Part shown: positions 54,914-63,019 of the stretch, in pieces
Position numbering within the stretch: position 1 is the stretch's first letter
How the letters are laid out: each line of letters starts with the position of its first letter
Assembly (NCBI GenBank): GCA_947504035.1
Contig: CANNGA010000008.1
Location: 151,386-215,385, forward strand
DNA length: 64,000 bases
DNA from: an uncultured Flavobacteriaceae bacterium
GTDB lineage: Bacteria > Bacteroidota > Bacteroidia > Flavobacteriales > Flavobacteriaceae
Reading direction: 5' to 3'
Program-made: the position numbers and the translations under genes
The notes under the pieces: model-generated
Told to the model about the DNA's origin: nothing
Databases searched by the model: none
Seen by the model: the letters and a program-made list of their open reading frames with translations, nothing else

Positions 54914-55690
54914 GTGTCAGTAAAAGCAAAAAAACATTTAGGACAGCATTTTTTAGAAGATGAGACTATTGCAGAGCAAATAGCAGACAGCTTGTCTTTA
55001 AGCGGCTATAAGAATGTCTTGGAGATTGGGCCAGGTATGGGGGTGTTAACCAAATACTTGCTTAAAAAGGCCACGACAACATATGTGATCGAGATTGATA
55101 CCGAGTCGGTAGAATACCTACAGGCTAACTACCTTAATTTAGCCCCACGTATCATAGAAAAGGATTTTTTAAAATACGATTTAAATGAAGTGTTTAAAGG
55201 AGAACCTTTAGCCATAATAGGGAACTTTCCTTATAACATTTCGACACAAATCGTTTTTAAAACGTTAGCCATGCGCGATCAAATCCCAGAATTTTCAGGA
55301 ATGTTTCAAAAAGAAGTCGCTCAACGTATTTGTTCTAAAGAGGGCAGTAAGGTATATGGCATATTATCCGTATTAACCCAAGCCTTTTACGATGCCGAAT
55401 ACCTGTTTACAGTGCCCCCTTCTGTGTTTAATCCGCCACCAAAAGTAGACTCTGGTGTGTTACGCCTTACACGAAAAGAAAATTACAGTTTGCCTTGCGA
55501 TGAAGCGCTTTTTTTTAAAGTTGTAAAAGCAGGATTTCAGCAACGTAGAAAGACACTTCGTAACAGTTTAAAAACATTCAATTTATCCGATAATTTAAAA
55601 GCAAATCTTATCTTTGGCAAGCGTCCAGAACAATTGTCGGTTCTCGAATTTATAGCGCTTACAACTTTGATTCAGAACGACATAGTGTAG
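54914..55690 (+). CDS. ksgA: 16S rRNA (adenine1518/1519-N6)-dimethyltransferase
   Basis: KsgA (RsmA) dimethylates two adenines near the 3' end of 16S rRNA during small-subunit assembly. The 258-residue protein starts at a GTG (54914; [19 protein letters not shown]) and has the SAM motif [17 protein letters not shown], the [10 protein letters not shown] loop, the catalytic [10 protein letters not shown] and [16 protein letters not shown]. It is followed by mgtE, a pairing usual in Bacteroidota. Confidence 0.97.
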   Translation: MSVKAKKHLGQHFLEDETIAEQIADSLSLSGYKNVLEIGPGMGVLTKYLLKKATTTYVIEIDTESVEYLQANYLNLAPRIIEKDFLKYDLNEVFKGEPLAIIGNFPYNISTQIVFKTLAMRDQIPEFSGMFQKEVAQRICSKEGSKVYGILSVLTQAFYDAEYLFTVPPSVFNPPPKVDSGVLRLTRKENYSLPCDEALFFKVVKAGFQQRRKTLRNSLKTFNLSDNLKANLIFGKRPEQLSVLEFIALTTLIQNDIV

Positions 55691-55831
55691 GTATTGCGTG
55701 CCCTGTGTAATACATTTTACAGTGTATTTACAGTAAAAATTTACCGCAAGCAGTTTTAGGATAACAAGCCATGGTAGGTTTGGCTTTTTTTTGATGAAAG
55801 AAAATACGATTACAGTTCCAGAAATAGAGGT

Positions 55832-57205
55832 ATGGAAGAAGATAAAGATAAAATACAATTCGAACTTACCAATGTGCTTATAGAGCACATAGAGACGCTT
55901 ATAGCAGCACAGGAAGATAAAGCACTTCAAAAGGCTTTAGAAGCGTACCATTATGCAGATATAGCAGAGATTTTAGATGAGCTTAATTTAGAGCAGGCCA
56001 TTTACATTATTAAACTTTTAGATTCTGAACGGACATCAGACATCCTTAAGGAACTCGATGAAGATATTCGGGAAAAGGTTTTAAAAAACCTAACCGCTCA
56101 AGAAATAGCCGATGAGGTTGAAGAACTCGATACCGATGATGCAGCAGATATTATTTCAGAATTACCAGAAGAACGCCAGCAAGCCGTAATAGATCGCATA
56201 GAAGATGAAGCACATAAAGCAGAAATTGAAGAGCTGCTTACTTACGACGAGGACACTGCGGGGGGGCTTATGGCAAAAGAACTCGTAAAAGTATACGAGA
56301 CTTGGACGGTTGCAGGCTGTTTGCGTCGTATAAGAGGGCAGGCCAAAGAAGTAAGTAGAGTACATTCTGTATATGTAGTCGATAAGGCAGAAAAACTTAT
56401 AGGACGTTTGTCTTTAAAAGATTTGGTCGTTGCAAAAAGCGAGCAGAAGATAGCCGATATTTATATTTCTAATGTCGATTATGTAAATGTTAATGAAGCT
56501 GCGGAAGACGTGGCTAGAATTATGGCTAAATACGATTTAGAAGCCATTCCAGTAGTAGACGATACTAAAACGCTTTTAGGGCGTATCACCATAGATGACA
56601 TTGTAGATGTATTAAAGGAAGAAGCCGACAAAGATTACCAAATGGCGGCGGGTATTACAGGAGATGTAGAAGCAGATGATACCATTTTAGAACTTACCCG
56701 TGCGCGCTTGCCTTGGTTGTTTTTAGGTTTAGTAGGAGGGATTGGTGCCTTTTTAATCATGGAAGGTTTTGAAGGTCTGTTTACAGGGAAAGCCGTAATC
56801 CTATTTTTCTTTACACCGCTTATAGCAGCGATGGCTGGTAACGTTGGTGTACAGTCTAGCGCTATTATTGTACAAGGTTTAGCGAATGATGACGTAAAGG
56901 GAAGTGTGAACAGCCGTTTGTTAAAAGAAATGGTACTGGCCGCTCTAAATGGGATAATATTAGCGTTGTTCTTGTTTTTGTTTGTCTGGGCTTTTAAAGG
57001 AGAAGCTAGTACAGCACTGGCTATTTCTGTATCTTTAGTTGCTGTTATTATAGTTGCGGGGCTTATAGGAACCTTTGTCCCTTTATTCTTAAATAAACGG
57101 GGAATAGATCCTGCCATCGCTACAGGACCATTTATCACTACAAGTAATGATATTCTAGGAATTTTACTCTATTTTTGGATTGCTAAGATGATTCTAGGGA
57201 TCTAA
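55832..57205 (+). CDS. mgtE: Magnesium transporter MgtE
   Basis: A 457-residue Mg2+ channel. In order: the MgtE N domain (about residues 15-130, an acidic superhelix), a pair of CBS domains (about 135-255, VYVVDKAEKLIGRLSLKDLV and AIPVVDDTKTLLGRITIDDIVDVL), the plug helix, and five membrane helices beginning RLPWLFLGLVGG, with the pore motif AAMAGNVGVQSSAIIVQGLA. The cytoplasmic domains sense Mg2+ and gate the pore. Downstream of ksgA on the same strand. Confidence 0.96.
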   Translation: MEEDKDKIQFELTNVLIEHIETLIAAQEDKALQKALEAYHYADIAEILDELNLEQAIYIIKLLDSERTSDILKELDEDIREKVLKNLTAQEIADEVEELDTDDAADIISELPEERQQAVIDRIEDEAHKAEIEELLTYDEDTAGGLMAKELVKVYETWTVAGCLRRIRGQAKEVSRVHSVYVVDKAEKLIGRLSLKDLVVAKSEQKIADIYISNVDYVNVNEAAEDVARIMAKYDLEAIPVVDDTKTLLGRITIDDIVDVLKEEADKDYQMAAGITGDVEADDTILELTRARLPWLFLGLVGGIGAFLIMEGFEGLFTGKAVILFFFTPLIAAMAGNVGVQSSAIIVQGLANDDVKGSVNSRLLKEMVLAALNGIILALFLFLFVWAFKGEASTALAISVSLVAVIIVAGLIGTFVPLFLNKRGIDPAIATGPFITTSNDILGILLYFWIAKMILGI

Positions 57206-57284
57206 CTACAAGTATATTATGAGTTTTTTTGTAGAAAGGCAATTGTTTAAAAGATTTTTTAACACTATAACACGTATTAAAATT

Positions 57285-57671
57285 ATGAGACACATCCTAT
57301 TAATTCTAGCCTTTAGTCTATGTACACTATTTGGTTTTTCACAAAACGTTCAGGGCATAACACTCACAAAAGAAGTGATCTGTAAAGGTGCAGCCATTAG
57401 TGTGGTAGGTAATGTGAAACCCTTTGTAGATCGTAATTTTTCCAAAGCTCAAGTATTAGATTTAACGAAAGGACTTGTAAAAGCACCTATTAAAGATGCT
57501 CCAGCTAAGGCATACGATTTGTTAAAAGCGCGTAAAACGCAAGAAGAAGTTACTGCAACGTTATATGACGATTTTATGAAGTTAGATAATGCTGTCGTGT
57601 CTAAATTTTTGATTAATGCAGAAGACAGCTATGAAGACGAGGATGATTATGAAGACAACGACGATTATTAG
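57285..57671 (+). CDS. Small exported protein with acidic Asp/Tyr-rich tail
   Basis: A 128-residue protein not recognised. The start at ATG 57285 gives a clean signal peptide (MRHILLILAFSLCTLFGFSQ). The body has helical, Lys/Ala-rich character with one Cys (KEVICKGAA), and the last 18 residues are almost only Asp, Glu and Tyr (EDEDDYEDNDDY), which might bind Ca2+ or basic surfaces. It lies 80 bp after mgtE on the same strand. Confidence 0.65.
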   Translation: MRHILLILAFSLCTLFGFSQNVQGITLTKEVICKGAAISVVGNVKPFVDRNFSKAQVLDLTKGLVKAPIKDAPAKAYDLLKARKTQEEVTATLYDDFMKLDNAVVSKFLINAEDSYEDEDDYEDNDDY

Positions 57672-57735
57672 CAAGTGCCCTTTTCTTTTTGTAAGTATAG
57701 TTGTATTTATAGACTAACCCAAAAAAACAAAACAT

Positions 57736-58416
57736 ATGAAAGAGATCGTATTTGTAATAACAAGTCATGACCGTTTAGGCGATACAGGGCATAAAACAGG
57801 GGTGTGGATTGAAGAATTTGCAACTCCTTATTACATTTTAAAAGATAAAGGGGTTAATATTACTTTAGCATCACCAAAAGGCGGACAACCTCCTATAGAT
57901 CCTAAGAGTCACGAGGCCGATTTTCAAACTCCAGCAACTGTTAGATTTGATAAAGATGAAGCGACAAAAACAGCATTTGCGAACACACAGAAGCTTGAAA
58001 CTATAAATGAAAGCGATTTTGATGCCGTGTTTTACCCTGGGGGGCACGGGCCTTTATGGGATTTAGCAGAGGATAAAAATTCTATTGCTTTAATTGAAGC
58101 ATTTTATAACAATGCGAAGCCTGTGGGAGCAGTATGCCATGCGCCAGCAGTGTTAAAGCACACCAAAAATGCCGATGGGACATCACTGGTTAAAGGTAAA
58201 AATGTAACTGGTTTTACGAATGGAGAAGAAGATGCAGTGCAATTAACGCAAATAGTGCCTTTTCTTGTAGAAGATATGCTAAAAGCAAATGGTGCTAAGT
58301 ATTCTAAAGCTGCAGATTGGACTCCACATGCTGTTGCAGATGGGCACTTAATTACAGGACAAAACCCTGCATCTTCAGAGCAAGTCGCTACTTTATTACT
58401 TGAAAAATTGCAATAA
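57736..58416 (+). CDS. DJ-1/PfpI (Hsp31-like) type 1 glutamine amidotransferase domain protein
   Basis: A 226-residue protein of the DJ-1/PfpI superfamily, near Hsp31/YajL-type glyoxalase III enzymes and stress chaperones. The nucleophile lies in VGAVCHAPAVL (Cys in the elbow followed by His), and FDAVFYPGGHGPLWDLAED and GKNVTGFTNGEED are typical of the ThiJ/PfpI group with an N-terminal GVWIEEFATPYY. It likely protects against reactive aldehydes; chaperone or protease roles are also claimed for the family. Single gene. Confidence 0.92.
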   Translation: MKEIVFVITSHDRLGDTGHKTGVWIEEFATPYYILKDKGVNITLASPKGGQPPIDPKSHEADFQTPATVRFDKDEATKTAFANTQKLETINESDFDAVFYPGGHGPLWDLAEDKNSIALIEAFYNNAKPVGAVCHAPAVLKHTKNADGTSLVKGKNVTGFTNGEEDAVQLTQIVPFLVEDMLKANGAKYSKAADWTPHAVADGHLITGQNPASSEQVATLLLEKLQ

Positions 58417-58517
58417 GCAACATTTAAAATTACAACCAAACAGCTTACTTCATGTAGGCTGTTTTTGTTGGTAACTATCCCAAAAAAATACTTTAGCTTT
58501 GTCAAAAATATGTGGCA

Positions 58518-59456
58518 ATGAAAATTCTTCACCTCGATACAAACCATGAGTTAATGCTTACTCAATTAAATGCTTTAGGTTATGTGAATCACGAAGATTA
58601 CACTTCTACTAAGGCAGAAATAGAAGCTAAAATAAGTGCTTACGACGGCGTAATTATTAGAAGTCGTTTTTCCATAGACCAATCGTTTTTAGACGCAGCC
58701 ACAAATTTAAAATTTATAGGACGTGTTGGCGCAGGATTAGAAAATATAGACTGCGACTATGCAGAACGTAAAGGAATACATCTCATTTCTGCCCCAGAAG
58801 GCAATAGAAATGCTGTTGGCGAACATACACTCGGGATGCTACTATCGCTATTTAATAAATTAAATAAAGCCGATAGAGAGGTGCGAGAGGGTAAGTGGCT
58901 ACGAGAGGCCAATCGCGGTATAGAACTCGATGGGTTAACTGTGGGGCTTATAGGATATGGCAACATGGGAAAAGCCTTTGCTAAAAAATTACGTGGTTTC
59001 GATGTGGAGGTATTGTGTTATGATATAAAACCTCATGTAGGTGATGCTAATGCAACGCAGGTAGATTTGAAAACCTTTCAAAACCAATGTAATGTGGTAA
59101 GCCTCCATACGCCGCAAACACCGCTCACTCTTAATATGATAGATGCCTATTTTATCGCTGCCATGGCAAAACCATTCTGGCTTTTAAATACTGCAAGAGG
59201 TAAAAGTATAGTGACCTCTGCTTTGGTTGATGCATTGCAATCTGGAAAACTTTTGGGTGCAGGGTTAGATGTTTTAGAATACGAAAAAAAATCGTTCGAA
59301 AGTCTTTTCGAAACACAAATGCCCGAAGCGTTTAAATATCTTATAGCAGCAGAAAATGTGTTGTTAACACCGCATGTAGCAGGATGGACTATAGAAAGTA
59401 AAGAAAAATTAGCCCAAACTATAGTCGATAAGATTAAAGTGTTGTTTAAAGCTTAG
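58518..59456 (+). CDS. D-isomer-specific 2-hydroxyacid dehydrogenase (SerA-like)
   Basis: A 312-residue NAD-dependent dehydrogenase. The start is ATG 58518 (MKILHLDTNHELML); a GTG two codons upstream is possible. It has FIGRVGAGLENIDCDYAERKG, the Rossmann motif GLIGYGNMGKAFAKKL, the substrate Arg in LLNTARGKSIV, the Glu region LDVLEYEKKSFESLF and catalytic His in LLTPHVAGWT. No ACT domain is present. Phosphoglycerate dehydrogenase is a likely activity, but related 2-ketoacid reductases share these features. Confidence 0.9.
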   Translation: MKILHLDTNHELMLTQLNALGYVNHEDYTSTKAEIEAKISAYDGVIIRSRFSIDQSFLDAATNLKFIGRVGAGLENIDCDYAERKGIHLISAPEGNRNAVGEHTLGMLLSLFNKLNKADREVREGKWLREANRGIELDGLTVGLIGYGNMGKAFAKKLRGFDVEVLCYDIKPHVGDANATQVDLKTFQNQCNVVSLHTPQTPLTLNMIDAYFIAAMAKPFWLLNTARGKSIVTSALVDALQSGKLLGAGLDVLEYEKKSFESLFETQMPEAFKYLIAAENVLLTPHVAGWTIESKEKLAQTIVDKIKVLFKA

Positions 59457-60208
59457 TATAACAGTTTATTAAGTAGCGAATACTACATTTTAGATGGTTT
59501 TTGTAGGGTATAAAACAACACGTAATGTGTATGTTAATTACACTTTTGTGTTTTAGAAAAACCGATGCGGAAGAATGCGCATCGGCACGCAATACATTTC
59601 CTAATGACATCTTCTTGTTCGTTTTTTAAGACGTCATTTTTGCCGATTCCACATATTTAATAATTTTAAGACCGCTTAGTAGGTAATTGATTCTTTTTAG
59701 GTCTACGAGGCTAAACTTGTCTGTAGCCGAGTATAAATACTTCTTCTTACAAAAATGCGATCTATTTGTTTGTCTTATCAGTTTTTTATTTATGTTAAAT
59801 GCGAAAAATATAAAAAAAACAGGGTAAAAATAAAAAAGATAACTTTTAAGTGATTAAAATTTAATCATTTTGTAAGGAGTCTGAGATGTGTCGTCTACAT
59901 ACCAGGCTAAAATATGTCTTTTAGCAGGACATGTGATTTATCGCTAAACTAAAACTTATAATTACCAATTCTTAAAAGGCCAATTTAAGAGGTATAACCA
60001 CATTAATCAGAGCGCTCAATATTATGCTCTTATTACGCACAGTTTTGTAATTCGATATGAAGTAATCTGTATATCAATTTTGATTCAAACGTCATGACTT
60101 GAATTAAAATTAAAATACAATGTATGTGTGTGCTTTACAAGGAAGATGAATGAAGTATAGGTAGCGCGATAATTTACAGTACCAACAAAAAAAATAAAAC
60201 TAAAAAAG
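59457..60208. other. 750-base region without genes before the secreted hydrolase-like gene
   Basis: No gene is seen. Two structures stand out: CCGATGCG/CGCATCGG (59562-59569, 59578-59585), a strong 8-pair hairpin without a T-run, and AATGACaTCTT/AAGAcGTCATT (59603-59638) with five T, a possible terminator. The rest is AT-rich leader of the gene at 60209, with no clear promoter by eye. Confidence 0.4.
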
Positions 60209-62065
60209 ATGAAGAAAAACCAAGGACAGAAAAACTACTTTAAAACACGCAATATACTTTGCGGCGCATTAAGTCTCTTAGGACTTACATTTGTAAATGC
60301 ACAGCAACCCAATTTCCCTTTTGATGCAATTAATGGTAGCGCAAGCACCTTTAGAGCAACGATTAACGTGAACTCAGGACAGGGCACCTCGCCTTTTAAT
60401 AACCACTTATTAGGATCTAATGTAGATATTAATACGAGAGGCACAGGGCGACAGTCTAGAGGTCCAGGCCCATCTGAAAGGTCTAATCAAGGTTTTTTTG
60501 CACCTGTATTACAAGACCATTTAAATACACATGATCCCGTAGTGATACGTTTTCCTCAAGGCGTATTTGGAAATACATATAACTGGAGAGATAAAACCGT
60601 AAATGGAATATTTTTTCCAGAAGATACCAGAAATGCAAGCGATCCTATCTTAGAGGATGACCCACAAAATAGACGTGCCAGTGAGTTTACTACCAGCCCT
60701 GCATCATTGCGATTAGGCTATCCTGCATTACGTGGTATTTTTGACAGAGCAGAACGAAGAGGGAAGCCTTTAGATTTACTTACGGTACTGAATATGATAG
60801 AAGATAATCAATTTTCGTCTAGAGACAGAATACGTTCTATGCGTGAAGATGGGTTTACAGTTCGTGATGTAGAATTAGGAAACGAATTTTTCTTTTTAGG
60901 ACAACGCAGTGCCACGATAGATACAGAAGTAGCTTGGGTGGAACGTGCTGCGGAGGTCGTGCGTGTATTACGCAGAAACAACGATACAGGGACACGTATG
61001 CGATTTGGAATACCAATATCGTTTAGAGGAGAAACAGAACCAAGACACCAGCAGTACAATAGAGATATTGTAGGTGACCAATCATTTTTTGATGCTATAG
61101 TTGTACACCGTTACGTTAGAGTGCGAGAGCAAGCCCTTCAAAGTCCAATCCCAGCGGCCGACTTGAACCCTGCTGAGTTAAGAGGTTTGTTAACAGCGAG
61201 TGATACCTTGCGAAATAGTATCGATTTTTGTAAACGCCAAGTAAACCCAGACAAACGTAGAGTTTGGTTAACCGAGTGGGGCGTGTCTGGAGGTATAGAA
61301 GGCGAAATAGGAGCGAGTGTATTAGGTATGGCAGATACGTATTTAGATTTATTGAGACGATCGGATATGGATAGAATTAACTTGTTTTCTACCTTTGGTT
61401 TAAATGACCAATACACATTCCCTAATAATGGTACCACATCTGTAGCTACAGGGTATGGACGTGTTTTTGAATTGTTTACTGAAACGCTAAGAGATCAAGA
61501 ATTGTTTAACAATCCTGTAGTGACGTCTCCTAGGTTAGAAGTAAACAATCAAAGACAAAGAGCACAGGCTATTAATGCAGTGGCTACTCGTATAAATGGT
61601 AGAATAAACTTATTAATAGTGAACAAAGGTGATATAACAGGACAAGTGCTTTTAAGAACCAATGGTAATGAAAGACGCAATTACAGTTATACTGTACAAG
61701 GCGTACGTTTTCCTAATTTGCAGACTAATGCTATTGCAGATGTAGATGTAACGAGAAGAAATAGAAGTGTTATAGATGTCCCTGCGTTTTCGGTAGTTTC
61801 TGTAGATATCGATTTTAGTAATAGTGCTAAAAGTGCAAGTACAAAAGCAGGTGAAACGCTTGAAGATGCAACTGTAATTACAGCATTTCCAAATCCAAGT
61901 AACGGTGTGTTTAATTTGAATACATCTGGCAACTGGGAAGCATTTACATTACAAGGTGCTAGAATACGATCTGGTAACAGCGACACTGTTGATTTAACTG
62001 GCGTTGCAAGTGGCTTATACATCCTTAGAATAGAAGGCCAAATGTTACGACTTTCTGTGGAGTAA
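60209..62065 (+). CDS. T9SS-exported glycoside-hydrolase-like protein
   Basis: A 618-residue secreted protein with a signal peptide (to VNAQ), a TIM-barrel-like region (about 60-430) and a T9SS type A sorting domain at the end (AFPNPSNGVFNLNTSGNWEA...GLYILRIEGQ). The motifs LGNEFFF (Glu226) and VWLTEWG (Glu356) match the acid/base Asn-Glu pair and the nucleophile of clan GH-A hydrolases, with a beta-rich domain (about 440-530) after the barrel as in families GH30, GH39, GH51 or GH79. The family and substrate are unknown. It is very rich in Arg and Asn. A terminator follows. Confidence 0.72.
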   Translation: MKKNQGQKNYFKTRNILCGALSLLGLTFVNAQQPNFPFDAINGSASTFRATINVNSGQGTSPFNNHLLGSNVDINTRGTGRQSRGPGPSERSNQGFFAPVLQDHLNTHDPVVIRFPQGVFGNTYNWRDKTVNGIFFPEDTRNASDPILEDDPQNRRASEFTTSPASLRLGYPALRGIFDRAERRGKPLDLLTVLNMIEDNQFSSRDRIRSMREDGFTVRDVELGNEFFFLGQRSATIDTEVAWVERAAEVVRVLRRNNDTGTRMRFGIPISFRGETEPRHQQYNRDIVGDQSFFDAIVVHRYVRVREQALQSPIPAADLNPAELRGLLTASDTLRNSIDFCKRQVNPDKRRVWLTEWGVSGGIEGEIGASVLGMADTYLDLLRRSDMDRINLFSTFGLNDQYTFPNNGTTSVATGYGRVFELFTETLRDQELFNNPVVTSPRLEVNNQRQRAQAINAVATRINGRINLLIVNKGDITGQVLLRTNGNERRNYSYTVQGVRFPNLQTNAIADVDVTRRNRSVIDVPAFSVVSVDIDFSNSAKSASTKAGETLEDATVITAFPNPSNGVFNLNTSGNWEAFTLQGARIRSGNSDTVDLTGVASGLYILRIEGQMLRLSVE

Positions 62066-62100
62066 TCATTTCGATACTTTTAGTAGATAGTAGCACTCAA

Positions 62101-62136
62101 AAAAAGCACTTAGAACAAACGTTTTAAGTGCTTTTT
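62101..62136. terminator. Bidirectional terminator between the hydrolase-like gene and the second ssb
   Basis: AAAAAGCACTT and AAGTGCTTTTT form an 11-pair stem, with A-run on the left and T-run on the right; the genes on either side converge. Confidence 0.88.
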
Positions 62137-62158
62137 ATTGTATAAAATGGGGTTGTGC

Positions 62159-62491
62159 TTATTTACTAAGCATGAGCAATTCATTAGCGATAATCTCTGT
62201 GGTATATCTTTTAAAGCCAGCTTTGTCTTCCCAAGTTCTATTGGTAAGTTTGCCTTCAATAGCAATTTCTTTGCCTTTACTGAGGTAATTTTCTACTACC
62301 GTTACAAGGCCTCCGCGTACAATGATATGGTGCCAGTAAGCCCGTTCAATTTTGTTGCCCTCTTTATCTTTATAACTATCGTCTGTAGCTATAGAAAATT
62401 TGGCCATTTTATTGCCATCGTCAAAATTAATAATTTCAGGATCTTGTCCTAATCGTCCAATCAACTGTACTTTGTTTCTAAGTGCGTTCAT
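62159..62491 (-). CDS. Short single-stranded DNA-binding protein without acidic tail
   Basis: A 110-residue SSB paralogue: MNALRNKVQLIGRLGQDPEI, FSIATDDSYKDKEGNKIERAYWHHIIVRGGLV, YLSKGKEIAIEGKLTNRTWEDKAGFKRYTTEI. It consists of the OB fold only and lacks the acidic DDLPF tip of the main SSB at 11215, so it should bind DNA but not recruit SSB partners. Such short SSBs occur with mobile elements or as stress- or competence-related copies. Three 10-bp repeats lie about 110 bp upstream. Confidence 0.93.
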   Translation of the reverse strand: MNALRNKVQLIGRLGQDPEIINFDDGNKMAKFSIATDDSYKDKEGNKIERAYWHHIIVRGGLVTVVENYLSKGKEIAIEGKLTNRTWEDKAGFKRYTTEIIANELLMLSK

Positions 62492-62600
62492 AATTTTAAA
62501 TTTTTAAGGTGAAACAGTTAATGCTATCGTCTATTGTTTAGGCGACACTGCAAAGATCTAGCAGTACTAAAACAATAATCGGTTGTTACTTGTTTAAATT

Positions 62601-62640
62601 CGTTTGTAAACGTTTGTAGTCGTTTGTAAACGGTTTTAGA
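62601..62640. repeat. Three and a half phased 10-bp direct repeats
   Basis: CGTTTGTAAA, CGTTTGTAGT, CGTTTGTAAA and the weaker CGGTTTTAGA follow one another exactly every ten bases. The unit contains TTTG, and CGTTTGTAAACG is nearly palindromic. It lies in the control region between the short ssb (minus) and the matrixin gene (plus), and could be a helically phased protein-binding site. Confidence 0.6.
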
Positions 62641-62906
62641 GTAGGGATAGCTTAAACAGCCTACTATTGTAGAGAAGTATAGAAATGTTGTTGAGAGGGG
62701 CATGATTTTATGGTGTACCCCTTATAGTATTTATTTTTCGTAAACCCTAGATTGTCTTAAAGTTCTATAGACGGGGTCTAGCGTGTTTTGTGGTTTGTTT
62801 TTATGTATTCGCCTATAGGAAATTGTATTCTCGTAGTATTGCGTTAGTATGCTTCTTTATGGTCGTTTAAAACTACTGTAATGTATACGCATGTGGCCAC
62901 AAATTA

Positions 62907-62972
62907 TTTGCATTTTGTAAAAAATATCTTATATTTATAGTGTAAATAACATGCACTAATGTATGTTATTTA
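62907..62972 (+). promoter_or_regulatory. Promoter and 5'-end inverted repeat of the metalloprotease gene
   Basis: TTTG (62907-62910), 19 bases, TATATTTA (62930-62937) is a Bacteroidota promoter with one mismatch. Six bases later TAAATAACAT (62943-62952) and ATGTTATTTA (62963-62972) form a perfect ten-pair inverted repeat around the expected transcription start: an operator, or a hairpin at the mRNA 5' end. The ATG is at 63020. Confidence 0.6.
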
Positions 62973-63019
62973 GTTGTTAGCTAATATTAAAAAAAACTTA
63001 AACATAAATTAAAAATTCA

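Noticed and set aside
55595..55930. 111-residue minus-strand frame between ksgA and mgtE
   Set aside because: It overlaps the ends of both well-supported genes in the opposite direction.
59562..59585. GC-rich hairpin as an attachment site or integron attC
   Set aside because: It lacks the core sites, has no integrase gene nearby, and is only eight pairs long.
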